Below are positions 1 through 12,881 of a stretch of 64,000 bases of DNA, one piece after another. The stretch is from Nemophila menziesii. Lineage: Eukaryota; Streptophyta; Magnoliopsida; Boraginales; Hydrophyllaceae. The position numbers and the translations under genes are program-made. The notes beneath the pieces were generated by a model that worked only from the letters and a program-made list of their open reading frames with translations, searched no databases and was not told the origin of the DNA. The DNA is taken from positions 33,783,350 to 33,847,349 of the forward strand of contig JARWIR010000005.1 of NCBI GenBank assembly GCA_029959085.1, given 5' to 3'. Position 1 is the first letter of the stretch, and each line of letters starts with the position of its first letter.

Positions 1-372
1 AAATGAGGAGCGGCATACCAGCCATTGCGGCGGCAGTCTGGTGCGAGACGGTTCAGATAAAGAATAAGAGAATATCTAGGGTTTCTTACAACCTAAACCC
101 TATCCTGGCCACCTCTTACACCACTTAAATGAATTCTTCACCTCTAAACTCCAGTAAAACTCCATTAAAGCTTGAGAAAACCTTCAAGAACATACCAAAA
201 CACCATCAAATCTTCCACCCGTCTTCCATAAACATCACGAAATCCATTCCATAATAACACTTAACACCAAAGATTTCAAGCTTTCAAGAATCCTTCTACT
301 TCAACGAATCTTTCATTCTTACTTCAGTCTTCACAAAACTCCATCCAATCATCACTACATGTTTTACCTTGA
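1..372 (+). mobile_element. Athila-like spacer fragment, truncated
   Basis: No coding region is visible. A GC-rich start with a GGCATACC-type motif runs into a long C/A/T-rich, guanine-poor stretch. The same order (GC-rich CCGG-type spacer, then a pyrimidine/adenine leader before the third ORF) is seen on the plus strand at 15800-16520, 40100-40740 and 61300-62090. The fragment is cut on the right by a minus-strand LTR, so that element probably inserted here. The assignment rests on compositional and motif similarity inside this window. Confidence 0.4.
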
Positions 373-1950
373 TGTTTTCCGTCGAAAAAAATAACTTTTC
401 AACGCTTAACGGAAATACACATCCGCAAAAAACAGATCGTAGGTAGCAAAAAATAGTAAGTAAGGTATCGCTCCACAGATATCAGTGCGATAAATGTAAT
501 TGGTTCTAGTAAAAGTGGAGAGTTTACAATCTACGAAAGCAATAAATAAAAGCAAATAGGAATAGTTGTTTGTTGGGTTTTCAAATCATCAACTTCTAAG
601 AACAATATGGAAAGAATTGTAAGTAAATAAGTAATGATTAAACTAATGATTTAACTAAAAGGTAAAAAAGAAATAAATTAAGTTATTAACTTGATTAGGA
701 AAGATGCTTGGTGAAATTGTTAAGTAACTACTTATGCCGTAAATTGATTTTGCTATTCTAAAAGGGTGAATTGGTTTTAGTATTCACATTCGTCGGGAAT
801 CTAAGGCGCTCGATCCCCTATTCGGGCACCTAGAGCATCTATCTTACACACTCTCCGGTTATCCGATGTATTAAAGAACACAACCCAAATACTACCTAGC
901 GAGCAAGGAACCCACTCGTCTAAGACATTAGGCGTTCAAATATTGTTTTAACAGTAACCTCGCCCCCACGCACGAATGTCAACTAAGTTACAAGAACTCT
1001 TACTACTTGGTCAGAACACAGGAGTATTTAAATCAAATATAAGAACAATGGAATGAAATTAATCAACACCCAATTCAATTAAATTCAATATAACATCCCA
1101 AATGTAATAACAATCTCATATAACTAAGCACAAGTCAGTACATTAACATCCTCAATCATATAGAGTTTTAGCTAATAATAAAATTAACACAAAATAAAAT
1201 AAAATAATTAAAACTAATACTGGAATCATGTTTAAAACTAAAAATAAATAGAAGTTATTGTTGAGAAGAATGTGAAACGGTGATTGGTTGAGGTAGAAAT
1301 GGAGGGTTCATACACAAACCCTTGCTTTCTCCCTCTTCCAGCTCTTCTGTTCTTCTCCCATTGGATGAAATAAAATGAAAAAAGTAGGATAATGGTATTT
1401 TGGCTGAAATGAAGCTTTTATATATTGCCAAATTCATTGGGGCCCCTTTAGCATTAGGAAATTAGGTCAAATGAGGTCCAATCCATTTTCGGTGCAGTAG
1501 GTCTCAGGTTCGAGCCATATGAACGGTTTTTGACATAACTTCTTCATTTTAACTCCGAATTGAATTCCGTCACTTGGCATGCGATTATAACTTCAAGATA
1601 TTTCCGACCAACTAGGGATAAGTTCCAGAAATCTTCATCAAAATATCTCGGTGACTCCATCTCTACGATGCAAGATTACTCCAATAATTGCTCTAACTTC
1701 CCATAGTGGCTTCTAGCTTCATTTTCGCTTTGACTTGGAGTTTATCTTTATTTTTGGACTTCTTCTCTTCGTTTTGGACCCTAGTATCAAGAAATAACGC
1801 ACCAATAAAGCACAAAAATCTCTATAAATAACAAATTTTCCAAAACGAGCAATATAGCAAAATATAGGGAAAAATCCCTCACTTAAGCCCAATAAATCCT
1901 ACAACAATGTCTGTACTATGGATTTATTTGTCAAAAAAATAGAGAAATCA
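373..1950 (-). mobile_element. LTR of a minus-strand retrotransposon (3' LTR)
   Basis: On the minus strand the unit starts TGATTTCTC directly after a G-rich tract (seen as CCCCCCC at about 1953-1959), which is the expected polypurine tract, and is proposed to end ...GGAAAACA at 373. It therefore has TG/CA ends and is a 3' LTR whose internal region lies to the right. It carries the usual gypsy U5 phrase, the complement of GGTATCGCTCCACAG. Its body differs from the Athila-like LTRs elsewhere in the window, so it is probably another family. The left boundary is an estimate. Confidence 0.5.
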
Positions 1951-2477
1951 AGCCCCCCCAACTCAATGTTTTGTCGCCCCGACAAACTAGAAAAATAAAA
2001 GAAAAGGAGTTTGGAAATTGGAAAGGTCTAAGTCAAATAAGCCAAAAAAGAGAGAAATAGTAGAAAAACATAAGGAATGACACTAAATATAGAATATTAA
2101 CAAGTTTCATATAGTATAGATTACAAACTAATAAATTATATACCTAACAAATATACAGTTCACACAAATAGCTTTCAAGATCAAATTAGTTTTGCAATGC
2201 GTAAGTGAGGTTCTTTCTTAGTTTATAATGGTGGATATAGGTTGTTCATCAATCCTCACATAGTTTCTAAGGTCAATTTAACTACGTGAAAGCTCCTAAG
2301 ATGCACAGTCAAGAATCCTAAGGTCTTTAAGGTTGTAATTTAGGCTTAGGGTAGGTGTGATACATAAATTTGGATAATTTAGAGTGGGATTTTTTCCCTC
2401 TCCTAACTAGCCATCAATGAGTCTCCCTAGAGCTTGAGTTACTCTCAAAGACGTTCCTCACTCATCCCAATTGATGC

Positions 2478-2936
2478 CTATGTTGTAGATCTCATTTTCA
2501 TGGCCTAGGCGGTTGACTAGGGCCTAGCACCTAGGCAGGATTATACGGGGCCAAGACGGGATTAAACGGTTTTGAATTATGTCGTGTAATTTTGTATATT
2601 TATTAATATATACGTAGTAATTATAACAATTTTAACTATTTAAGTCATAAAATTCATCTAACGACACTATAGTAAATATAAAAATACTAAAATTTGAGTT
2701 AGAATATAAATTCAAGAATTCTCGAGAATAAGAACATTAAAAAGAAGGTCTATGCGGCCATTTTTTGCCATAAGTCGGCGCCTAGGCGGCCATTTTTTAC
2801 AATTAATCGGCGCCTAGGTGGGATAGACGCCTCTTCCATGGCGAATAAGGCGCTAGGAAAAAACGCCTAGAAGTTTTACTAGGCGTAAGGGGCTGAGGGG
2901 GGAGTTGACGCCTAGGCGTCGATATCTACATCATAG
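2478..2936. mobile_element. GCCTAGGCG-rich MITE, copy 1
   Basis: The 459-bp unit has imperfect terminal inverted repeats: CTATGTTGTAGATCTC at the left and the complement of CTATGATGTAGATATC at the right. Multiple GCCTAGGCG-type subterminal palindromes flank an AT-rich core. It is an inverted copy of the element at 24010-24488, which has an exact 8-bp target duplication. No clean 8-bp duplication flanks this copy, so it is either older or its ends have changed. It is nested in LTR-element DNA and has no coding capacity. Confidence 0.7.
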
Positions 2937-3163
2937 ATGCACAAAGTAGCATCCCCAATAATCTCAAAATAAACCTTTCATGATTACCTAATTAAATCCC
3001 ACTTTGGCGATCCAATAATATGTATATATATTTTATTTTGTAAGTGACAATGATTCTCTTTTTAATGTGAAAAGTCGCGTCACTTTAATTCTTTTTCTTT
3101 TCCGATATCTTTTTCTCAATCTTTTCTTTTCAAATCTTTTTCCTTTTAACCCAGCAAAGGGTT

Positions 3164-3166
<3 letters not shown>

Positions 3167-3232
<66 letters not shown>
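3167..3232. repeat. (AT)n microsatellite
   Basis: About 66 bp of uninterrupted AT dinucleotides within retrotransposon non-coding DNA. Confidence 0.95.
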
Positions 3233-3234
<2 letters not shown>

Positions 3235-4262
3235 ATGTGATCATGAAGCTCAATTACAAATACCAAATCCCAGCAAATGATAATACCATAAGAACCACCA
3301 TGCCAAACTCAAGCTCTAGACGAGTGTCAAGGCGTCGCAATACGAGTGCGGGTCATATGGTCAACTCCTAGTAACTAAAGGATAAGGCTTATAATGCGGC
3401 TAATAAAAGGCTTTAGAAAGGCACAAAGGGGTCTAAGACGGATAATATAACAATTAAGTATGGATAGTAAGCTAAAAGGCTCAAGGGACAGCAAAGAACC
3501 GCCTTGATCATGTTCCATCCTATACAAGTTAGTTACTTCCTCACTTCTAAAACGTTCACAAATGGTTTATACGCTAGCTTAGATCTCACGTTTTACACAC
3601 CACTTATGCTATCTAAAATCAAACTCACTTAATTGCATTGCTTACTAATCTCTTCTTTACTTACCAATTTGCGCTTCATGTAAAATTTATCAAGCATATA
3701 CAAAACAAGTTTATAACATTATTATCTACTATCATTAACTCACTAAAATTCATCTAAAAAGATGCATTCATTATATTATACTACAACCTTCACACTTATT
3801 TAAAGCAAATAAATCACATAAAGTGGGGAGGGTGAAAACGGATCCCCGACCCACAACTTAAAGGTGAGCCGTGACGTCCACGACTCGAAATAGACTCAAT
3901 AAAATTAAAGACAAACACCTAATATACAAATAGAGAAAAATGGTAGAAAAGAGACACACATACTCTCGAGGCTATTGCCTCGCGTGATCATCTCTAAGAG
4001 GAGTAGCGGTGGATCCTTTGCAGTGTTGTGGCTTAATTGCTCTAGTAGGTAATGGTGTTCATTTGATTGGCTTTTATTAATGCCACATCATTAGCGAGAT
4101 GGGTTTGAGCCATTTTGATTTGCTTTAGTTACTCACTAACCTTCTCTTGCCAAGGCGATCCCTTGAAATTCACTCCACTCAATATATTGTTAACCCACAC
4201 ATAATCTAAGACATAAATTGGCCTTTTAATAATCCTCTCATCCAAGGCACAACTGAATCTCT

Positions 4263-4686
4263 CAACATGTAGACAAATCTACTTGTGGATATTGAGCCAG
4301 TGAAGTCTGATATCCAGTTTGCATTACTATATCATTCTAGTACAGTTGGGTAGTGAATTTTACTTGGATTGCTTGTAGGTTACTACTTAGGTATATGTGT
4401 TTTAGTTACATGTGAGTCCCTATACCCTAGAGTATTCCAACTGATTGACGGTATTAAGAGTGATCTTAACAAGTTGTGAGTTTAGATCAACATATGTCTT
4501 AGAGATATTTGTGTCATCATTACTAAATTTGGTTAATACTTTGTCAATATAGTATGATTGAGATATACAAGCCTTATATCTTTAATGTCAAACTAACTTG
4601 AAAGTATCTTCTTGGCGGATATAGTCAAATCATTATTACTTCCAATAAACAACATACCACCCACATATAAGCTCACAATGACATAT
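4263..4686 (-). pseudogene. Ty1/copia reverse transcriptase relic
   Basis: Minus-strand reading gives LYVGGMLFIGSNNDL. This matches the copia RT active-site block, where family members have YVDDM, so both catalytic aspartates are replaced here by glycines. Downstream, QLEYSRV matches the block that follows the RT palm in copia polyproteins. Stops and frameshifts occur throughout and no ORF survives. A different LTR (4687-6290) abuts the relic directly. Family assignment is from motif recognition only. Confidence 0.6.
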
Positions 4687-6290
<1,604 letters not shown>

Positions 6291-6374
6291 AGGCCCTCAA
6301 CTCGAAGTTGTGTCATCCCGGCACAATAAGAATAAGCATATGGAAAGAAGATTTTAAGAATGTAGGTAATAATC
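6291..6374 (-). mobile_element. Internal stub with polypurine tract
   Basis: This is the short remnant of the internal 3' end belonging to the LTR at 4687-6290. In reverse complement it reads a GAGTTGAGGGCC-type polypurine tract immediately before the LTR. It is cut at 6375 by another LTR end. Confidence 0.5.
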
Positions 6375-7140
6375 TGGTGGGGCTAGAGGTGTGATAAAAT
6401 AATGAATAAATAAAGATAATAATAAAGGACATACACCCTTAACTACCACGAGAAACTCACTGCAAGTATTACCGATCGTTTGCAAGTTCAGTTAGTAAGT
6501 AAAGTTCGTTCGCATGGATTTGATTTGTTAGATCTACTTGTGTATATAGTGAAGTGTAGGAGAATTCACTTGTTAAAATAATAAGACAAAAAAGAAATAA
6601 TATTTATTTGGTTTCAAGATTTAAAAGATACTAATGCAAATATATAATTCCTAAAGAATAGAGATGAGAAATGTAACTTAGGATTGCTAGTATGCACTTA
6701 TCCTTCTAAAATCAATATTCTAGAATAAAGGTGAATTGAGATTTTTTTGTGCAAATAGTCAAGATTATATATTCATCTTAACTCCCTTCCAGGTGGACTT
6801 AGGTGGCAACCTAACAGCTACTAGGGACTTGGGTAAGGGGACCTTACGCAATGATCGGTGGTTAATCTCAAACCCTAGTGACTATCTAGTTAGAAAAGCC
6901 CGTCACAGCACACTAGACGTTTATGTGGCGTTTCAATAGTTGAACACCCTTACGGGTGACCATCCAACTACTATGGTAATCCTATACGTTTGCAACTGCA
7001 AGAACTACAAAAATTAAGTCAAAGCACATAAAAAATTTATAAAGTAACTAAGTAGCTCAATCAATTTAAAGGTTAATCCCACATAACATAAAACTAAAGA
7101 TAAAATAGGAATCAAAGAGTATACATATGCAAAGCTGCTC
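6375..7140 (-). mobile_element. Partial Athila-like LTR (U5 side)
   Basis: On the minus strand it ends ...ATTTTATCACACC...CCCCACCA, like the solo LTR at 25016-26514. It shares the phrases around 4730-5340, including the complement of the CACCCTGACGGG-type motif near 6949. The part carrying the LTR start is missing and the sequence passes into internal-type DNA after about 7140. A short open frame at 6736-6939 lies inside this LTR and is not a gene. Confidence 0.55.
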
Positions 7141-8640
7141 CCGCTGATCTTCCTTACATTCATAAATTAATTTTTTTCGACTAAGTTGGACCTCACGTTC
7201 TACACATCACTCATTATCACATCGTTTAAAATTATCTTTTTTGCATTTCTTACTAATCAGTTATATATACCCTTACGTGTTTTAATATAATACTTTAAGC
7301 TACTCTGAGAATGCATTAAACACATAAATGGGGATGAGGACAACGATTACCCCAACCCTTATCTCAAAACTAAGTCGTGTCCCCACGACTCGAAAAGATT
7401 TAAATATGAAATTTAATTAGAAATTTTAACTAAATAGATAGTATCCACAAATAGGGATGAACAACGATTACCCTACCCTTAACACAAAACTGAGACATGT
7501 CCCCACGTCTCGAAAAGACTCAAAAAAGAAATTTAATTAGAAATTTTAAATAAACACATTGTATACACTAATAAAGATGAGAAGGGTTAAGGGAACATAT
7601 TTAGACATATGCTAGGCCCATCAATATTATGGTATGTTGGTTCTTTAGTCCTTTCCAAAGCATTACTAAAATGCTATCTAACTTCACTTCCTTTCTCACA
7701 TGGTTCTCAATGATATTACCTTGTGCTTCCTATATGTTATTTAATCGATCACACTATATCTTTTCTCATGTAGGAATATAACATGATTTTGTCTCAATAT
7801 CCTCATATTAAGAAGTCAATGAAGAGCATCTAGCACAAGGAAGTGACACTTTTGGTATTTTATTTTTTGCTTACGACCGATAAAAATTTCTATTGGCGGT
7901 AGTCATTGTCGGTAGATGAGGCACAAGGGGTATCAGTTTTTGCTCAATCAGTTCTGAGATTACAATGGCACGCTCTAGGGATATCCACTGTGACCCTTTG
8001 CCCTTTATCTTCTTTCTTGCATAAGTTAATGCATTGATTTGCCTCGTCATCGCGACTATTCAGATGGCCTTGCGATATGTGAAGGAATCAACGAAAAATA
8101 TTCTAAACACGAATTACGCTCTACTCAATGATCACCTACTTCTCAAACTTGTACACAACAACTTACTTGCATGAGAGTAAATGAATTTGATGCCGTGGAC
8201 GATTCATTTCAAGTCCCAACCTTCAAAATTTCAAAAACTCTTGATTTCAAATATTTTGGTTTTAACATTCTTGTATGATTTTATTGTCTTTTCATTTTTT
8301 TAGAGTTAGAGTTGGATTTGGAGTTGTGGTGATGATATGTGGTACACGTATGATTTTTTGATGTGATATGATAGTGTTTATGTGATGTTATGAAGAGGAT
8401 TTAAGTTTTGGTGAAGGTTTAATGGAGTTTTGGATTCCTGAAGAAGAAAGAAATAGGATTTGGTGGCTTGAGGACGTTGTACGTGGATTTTATTGATTCA
8501 CGTAACTGTTTGGGCAGTATACAGTCATGTGGGCATGGTATACCGCGTGATACTGAAATGCCAGGTGACCACGAAGTAATTGATCTGTAGCGCTCTAACA
8601 CCGCTTGAAGGGCATATGGTATACCACAAGTAACCTCTGG
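7141..8640 (-). mobile_element. Decayed Athila-like internal/spacer region
   Basis: Non-coding relic. It contains the complement of the CGAGTCGTGGGGACACG phrase, duplicated in tandem near 7380 and 7500. Near 8536-8630 it has GGTATACC motifs like the post-pol spacers elsewhere. The open frame at 8419-8739 covers this spacer and has no recognisable protein. Confidence 0.45.
7331..7570. repeat. Tandem duplication, about 123-bp unit
   Basis: Two units begin GGGATGA at 7331 and 7454. Each carries GTCCCCACG and CTCGAAAAGA and ends in the same AT-rich stretch. They are imperfect copies. Confidence 0.75.
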
Positions 8641-8829
8641 TTTATTATTAAATAATATATAATTTTTTTCGTATTTTTGATGTTGAAATACAAACATCAT
8701 TTTTATTTTTAATTTTTTAAAATTTAATATTTCATTCAATAGTAAATAATTTTGAATATACGATAAAGAAAATTTTAATTTACAATTTTAATTAATATTT
8801 TCGATTCATTTCGACTTACAAAAATAAAA

Positions 8830-9133
8830 GGGTCAATGACCCAAAAAATCAAAATAATATTATACTTGCCCCAAAGAATCATCCATTAACTTACTATTAT
8901 AAGATTACATGTTTACCCGTCAAGGACGATTCCCGTCAAGGACGATTCCCATCAAGGACGATTCCCGTCAAGGACGATTCCCATCAAGGACGATTCCCGT
9001 CAAGGACGATTCCCGTCAAGGACGATTCCCATCAAGGACAAAATTTAGTTAATGATGTTATTGGGCAGAAATTTTGTCATTGATGTTATTGGGCTGAAAA
9101 TAATATTATTTTGATTTTTTGGGTCATTTTCCC
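8830..9133. mobile_element. Mutator-like MITE with tandem-repeat core
   Basis: The 304-bp element has terminal inverted repeats of over 30 bp: GGGTCAATGACCC at the left and GGGAAAATGACCC on the complement of the right, both continuing AAAAAATCAAAATAATAT. It is flanked by an exact 9-bp direct repeat, AAAATAAAA (8821-8829 and 9134-9142). GGG-starting ends and a 9-bp duplication fit the Mutator superfamily, although the duplication is low-complexity. There is no coding capacity. It lies about 350 bp upstream of the presumed promoter of the DUF506 gene. Confidence 0.8.
8916..9039. repeat. 16-bp tandem repeat, about 7.75 copies
   Basis: The unit is CCC(G/A)TCAAGGACGATT. Copies differ almost only at the G/A position. 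The array forms the centre of the MITE at 8830-9133. There are no spacers, so it is not a CRISPR array. Confidence 0.95.
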
Positions 9134-9479
9134 AAAATAAAAAGTATTTTGAAGTAAAGTGACCTTTCTCAGATCAAACCAGTTTTTCAAATATTTATAA
9201 CTAGATTAACTTACTTACCTTCATGATATTAAATGAAGTTAAATAATGTGAAAGATATATAAACTAAGTGTGAAAAATTTAAATCTTAGTCTATGCAAAA
9301 AAATTCCATTACGTCTAATATTTGACAAAAAAAAAAAAGCTTACGTCTTATGATGCAATGTATATTATTGAATAGAGTCGTTAACCATACTAGGTGCATT
9401 AACTAAATAAATGAAGTTTGTTTATAAAACGCCATTGTGTCTACATTCTGACTCCACTCTATACTTCATGACTAATCGC

Positions 9480-9490
9480 TGTATATATTT
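9480..9490 (+). promoter_or_regulatory. Candidate TATA box of the DUF506 gene
   Basis: TGTATATATTTT lies about 35 bp upstream of the foldback insertion point. Without the 755-bp element and its duplicated 8 bp, it would lie about 60 bp from the ATG. That is a normal spacing for a short plant 5' UTR and would place the start of transcription close to 9510. This is inferred from position and composition only. Confidence 0.35.
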
Positions 9491-9522
9491 TCAAAACGAC
9501 TCATCTTTAATTATTACATAAT

Positions 9523-10277
9523 GGGGTTATTGTTGAAAACATCCTCCTTAAACTCTCTAATTGTTTTTTTATGCCTTCAATAATCTTATTTATAAAAAAA
9601 TGCCTAATGAAATAATTATTTATAGAAAACATCCCCTTTATATTTTCTATACCTTTATTAATTCCATCACATGCGCGCGTCCGTGAAATTTTTTTAAAAT
9701 CGTCATAACTAATTCAAAAAAAATCAGAAAATTAAAAAAAAAATATTTTTGAATAAATCTAATTAATATTTACGTCTATGAATTTTTTTGATTTTTTTGA
9801 ATTTTTTGAATTTTTTCGAATTTTTTTAATTTTTTTTCGCAGACACGGAATTCCATGTTTTAAACATGGAATTCCATGTTTTAAACCGTGAAATAAACAT
9901 GAAATTCCATGTTTTAAACATGAAATTCCATGTTTCAAACATGAAATTCCATGTTTTAAACATGGAATTTCGTGTCTGCGAAAAAAAAAATTAAAAAAAT
10001 AAAAAAAAATCGAAAAATTCAGAAAATTCCGAAAAAAATCATAGACGTAAATATTAATTTGATTTATCCAAATATAATTTTTTTTGATTTTTTTGATTTT
10101 TTTTGAATTAGTTATGACGATTTTAAAAAAAATTTCACGGACGCGCGCGTGTGTTTATTAGTTTTTTTCTTATTTTTTAATTGTTAATTATAAGGGGGCT
10201 GTTTTCAATAAATATTTTTTCCTAGGCACCTTTTTCTAAATAAGTTTTTTAATAGGCATCAATCAACAATTGGCTCT
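9523..10277. mobile_element. Foldback element, copy 1, just 5' of DUF506 gene
   Basis: The 755-bp element is flanked by an exact 8-bp duplication TACATAAT (9515-9522 and 10278-10285). Its ends are GGGGTTATTGTTGA and the complement of AGAGCCAATTGTTGA. The two arms are long imperfect inverted repeats. Each arm has a GC-rich core (GCGCGCGTCCGTGAA near 9672 and its complement near 10136) and a TTAATATTTACGTCTATGA block. Palindromic ATTCCATGTTTTAAACATG units lie at the centre. It has no coding capacity. A second, inverted copy lies at 52235-54472. The superfamily is uncertain: 8 bp suggests hAT, but the ends do not look typical. Confidence 0.85.
9841..9980. repeat. Palindromic centre of the foldback element
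   Basis: Alternating ATTCCATGTTT and AAACATGGAAT-type units form nested palindromes. They are bracketed by GCAGACACGGAATTCC and its near-complement, so the DNA can fold into several alternative hairpins. Confidence 0.85.
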
Positions 10278-10296
10278 TACATAATTTACCTTCAAA

Positions 10297-11281
10297 ATGG
10301 TGCATATTCCAGTGAAATTCATAAACGTTGCAGCAGCCTTTGATGAGGTAGATAGAGTTAAGCTATGTGAGAGAAGTGGAAGCAAACACTCTCATGCCGC
10401 TCAGAGCTTTACAGATTTGTCACATCTTGTCAAATTATTTCTTGAGGGCAATGAAGAGGCTGATGACCAAGAGGAAAAAGGGATTAATCAAAGTGAAGGT
10501 GAACCAAATTGTTCTGAATATCAAATGAATGACGTGATGAAGAGTTTGTTAGACATTGGAGATGATATATATAAAAGAATGATCCATTCTGATGTGGAAA
10601 AAGCTCTTCTTCAAATTGGTAAATCCTCTTCTCCTGATTTTAAAAGTAAATTGATGATTCAATTGCGTGACAAAGGTCTTGATGCAGGTTAGTTTCTTTT
10701 TCTTTCTCTATAACTTAAGGCTTTGAGTCTATTATTTCGCTTAATTGTTAAACTCATTTACTACAGGTCTCTGCAAATCGAAATGGGAAAAAAATGGGCG
10801 ATGCCTGCCTGGAAGTTACGAATACATCGATGTGATGCTTAATGGAACTCGCTATATAATTGAAGTTTCTTTAGCTCAAGAATTTGAAATAGCTCGAGCA
10901 ACAAGTTGCTACACTTCAGCACTTGAGAATTTTCCTCAAATCTATGTGGGCAAAGAAAATGAGGTGAAGGAGATTGTAAAAGTAATGTGCAATGCTATTA
11001 GTACATCCATGAAGAGAGAGGGCTTGCATGTACCACCATGGAGGAAACTGGCCTACATGCAAGCTAAGTGGTTTGCATCTTACAAAAGAACCGCTAATGA
11101 AGTTCCGTGTGGGTTTACATCAATTAATTTCGAAGAGTTGTCTCCTGTTAAGAGATCAGTTGGTTTTGCGCCTGTGTTGTCAAAAATTTCTAGTTACTGC
11201 AGACAAAATTTTGAAACTAAATTAAGGGAGGAAATCAGCAATTTGGCTATAGACTTCAATGACAGTGAAATGTATATATAA
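10297..11281 (+). CDS. DUF506 family (PDDEXK-like) protein, two exons
   Basis: Exons 10297-10687 and 10767-11281 join through a GT-AG intron in phase 1 to give 301 residues with no break. The N-terminal half has FDEVDRVKLCE and DLSHLVKLFLEG, then an acidic linker. The C-terminal half begins GLCKSKWEK (from residue 131). It continues with YEYIDV (148-153), RYIIEV (159-164) and EFEIAR (169-174), and then VPPWRKLAYMQAKW. These are the conserved blocks of the plant family PF04720, which is classed as a nuclease-fold family of unknown biochemical role. Asp152 and Glu163 are candidate fold residues; this is inference. The first ATG lies 12 bp after the foldback target duplication, so the 5' UTR or promoter is interrupted. 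An AATAAA at 11489 could serve polyadenylation. Expression is unknown. Confidence 0.88.
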
Positions 11282-11934
11282 TAGATAGTTAATTCATATG
11301 TACATAGAATCAACAGATGTAGATATATAGGTCGTCAAATAGACCATTTTAAGAGTTGAATGTTAATTATTATGGCTGTTCGTGAGTCCTAAAATTATTT
11401 AGGACTGTAGATATATAGGACTCCTAAAATTATTTAGGGATCGCTTTAAGGAAGTTCTTATTTGCCATTCATAAAATATTTATTAGTGAATAAATTGTAA
11501 CGATCTGCTGTCCGATAAAAATAAAAATTAAATAGGTTGTAACTTGTAACTGTTTATGAAATAAAGAAAAAGGATAAAGATAATCAAAGAGAAAAAAGGA
11601 TAAAGATAATTAAAAAGAGAATAATAGTAGTATTAATAGAATAAGAGTGTTGATTATAATGTTGAAGGGACATTAATTCAAAAGTGTTATTACCAATATA
11701 ACTTTTTTTATTAGGTCCAACCTACTTCTATACTTTTTATTGCCCGTAATGTCCTTAGTATTTACCGAAATTGTGATTAATTAAAAAGGACGACCCATTT
11801 TTTGATTTGTTTAACAAAGCGTTGATCAAGGATTTAAAAAAAAATCATCCTAGGAAGTTCAAATGGTAAACAAAACCCAAAGAACACGCCTTATATCAAT
11901 GCAATCAGTCAAAGAAGAGTAAAACTTCAACAAC
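11282..11934. other. Intergenic region 3' of DUF506 gene
   Basis: AT-rich DNA holding the probable 3' UTR, including AATAAA at 11489. The near-palindrome TCCTAAAATTATTTAGGA occurs twice (about 11387 and 11430). No gene is seen. Confidence 0.5.
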
Positions 11935-12836
11935 ATGAAGAAGAAAGATAGACGATCGGCGAAGCCCATTGCTTTGAAACCGGTTGAAAAGAGCGTCAAA
12001 ACGCAGCGACGTTTCACAAGGTTGATGCTTAGCAGAGGACGTTCAGACACCGGCTATGTCGAGACAGAGAGGCTCATTGCTGTGAACCCTGTTGGAAAAG
12101 GTATTCATGCTCGGCTACGTCAATCACGAATGAGGGAAGAAGGACGGTCCGACAACCGTGTACACAAAACAATGAAGCCCATACCTAGCCACATGGTGAA
12201 GCCCAAGCCCAACAACAGGAGAAGTCCAGAATAACAAACCCGGCGAAGCCCAAAATGACAAACCGGCGAATCCCAGTACGGCGAACCCAACAAAGCCCAT
12301 AATTGTGAACCCGGTGAAGCCCAGTACAAAGAGTATGAAGAATCGGCTACGTCAACGAAGAGTGAGGCTGACCGATGGACGATCCGATGCAGACGAACGC
12401 GAAACAGCGAGTAAAGGCATGGAAAATAACAGCCTAGTGCACGACGTTTATGGAGTAAAGAAGAAATTGGCAGCTCAGAAAGGTAATTTTACGATGAGAT
12501 TTTGTTTACGATTTAGTGATGGCCCAATACAGCGCATACATTGTAGTTACAATAGTTTTGGTTTTTGTACAGTTGGTGTAATCAGTATTTTTTCACACTT
12601 TGTCGACTTTGTTGTGTAAGCGAAATGATAATTGTGGTGAAAAATTCATTTTCTTGGTGTATTCATTATTTTTGGATTAATCACCCAAAAATTAATTGTG
12701 AAACTAATTGACACCTGCAGATTCGAAGACACCGAAAGAGCCAAGAAGACTTCAAAGGGGGAAAGGGTATCAAAATCCGGGAACACGGAGAATTCGAAAA
12801 ATAATAGAGAAACGTCTGAAGAAGACGAGAGGGTAA
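11935..12836 (+). pseudogene. Repetitive basic protein locus, possibly decayed
   Basis: I do not recognise a family. The open frame at 11935-12234 encodes a basic stretch with recurring KPVEKS, NPVGKG and MVKPKP phrases. After one or two frame changes, a second frame (12305 on) has NPVKPSTKS, RLRQRRVRLTDGRSD and VYGVKKKLAAQK. A GT at 12483 and a polypyrimidine-poor AG at 12719-12720 allow a splice into DSKTPKEPRRLQRGKG, ending at a stop at 12834. The repeats keep an 8-residue period but the frame is broken between units. This suggests either a fast-evolving repetitive gene that has decayed, or a non-coding locus. Confidence 0.35.
12236..12331 (+). repeat. 24-bp tandem repeat, four units
   Basis: Four successive 24-bp units share the pattern AACCCGGCGAAGCCCANNNN. 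The period is a multiple of three and would encode NPxKPxxx, but a 1-bp shift between units 1 and 2 breaks the frame. Confidence 0.8.
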
Positions 12837-12881
12837 CTGAATCGGAAGGCGAACCAGAGATTGAAGTTGTGATTTAATAAG

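Larger units (their letters stand above)
1951..4262 (-). mobile_element. 3' untranslated internal region of minus-strand gypsy element(s)
   Basis: Non-coding. In reverse complement it has the phrases found just upstream of the 3' LTR in the plus-strand elements. Examples are the CTTAAAGACCTTA-type phrase near 2320, the GACCCGCACT phrase near 3350 followed by GAGCTTGAGTTTGG, and a CGAGTCGTGG-type phrase near 3880. A 459-bp MITE (2478-2936) and a (TA)n tract interrupt it. No intact ORF is seen. Confidence 0.5.

Noticed and set aside
2470..2944. 8-bp target duplication around MITE copy 1
   Set aside because: Only ATGC is shared near both ends and not in register; not enough to claim a duplication.
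8916..9039. Regular short repeats resembling a CRISPR array
   Set aside because: The 16-bp units are directly adjacent with no spacers, and the genome is eukaryotic.
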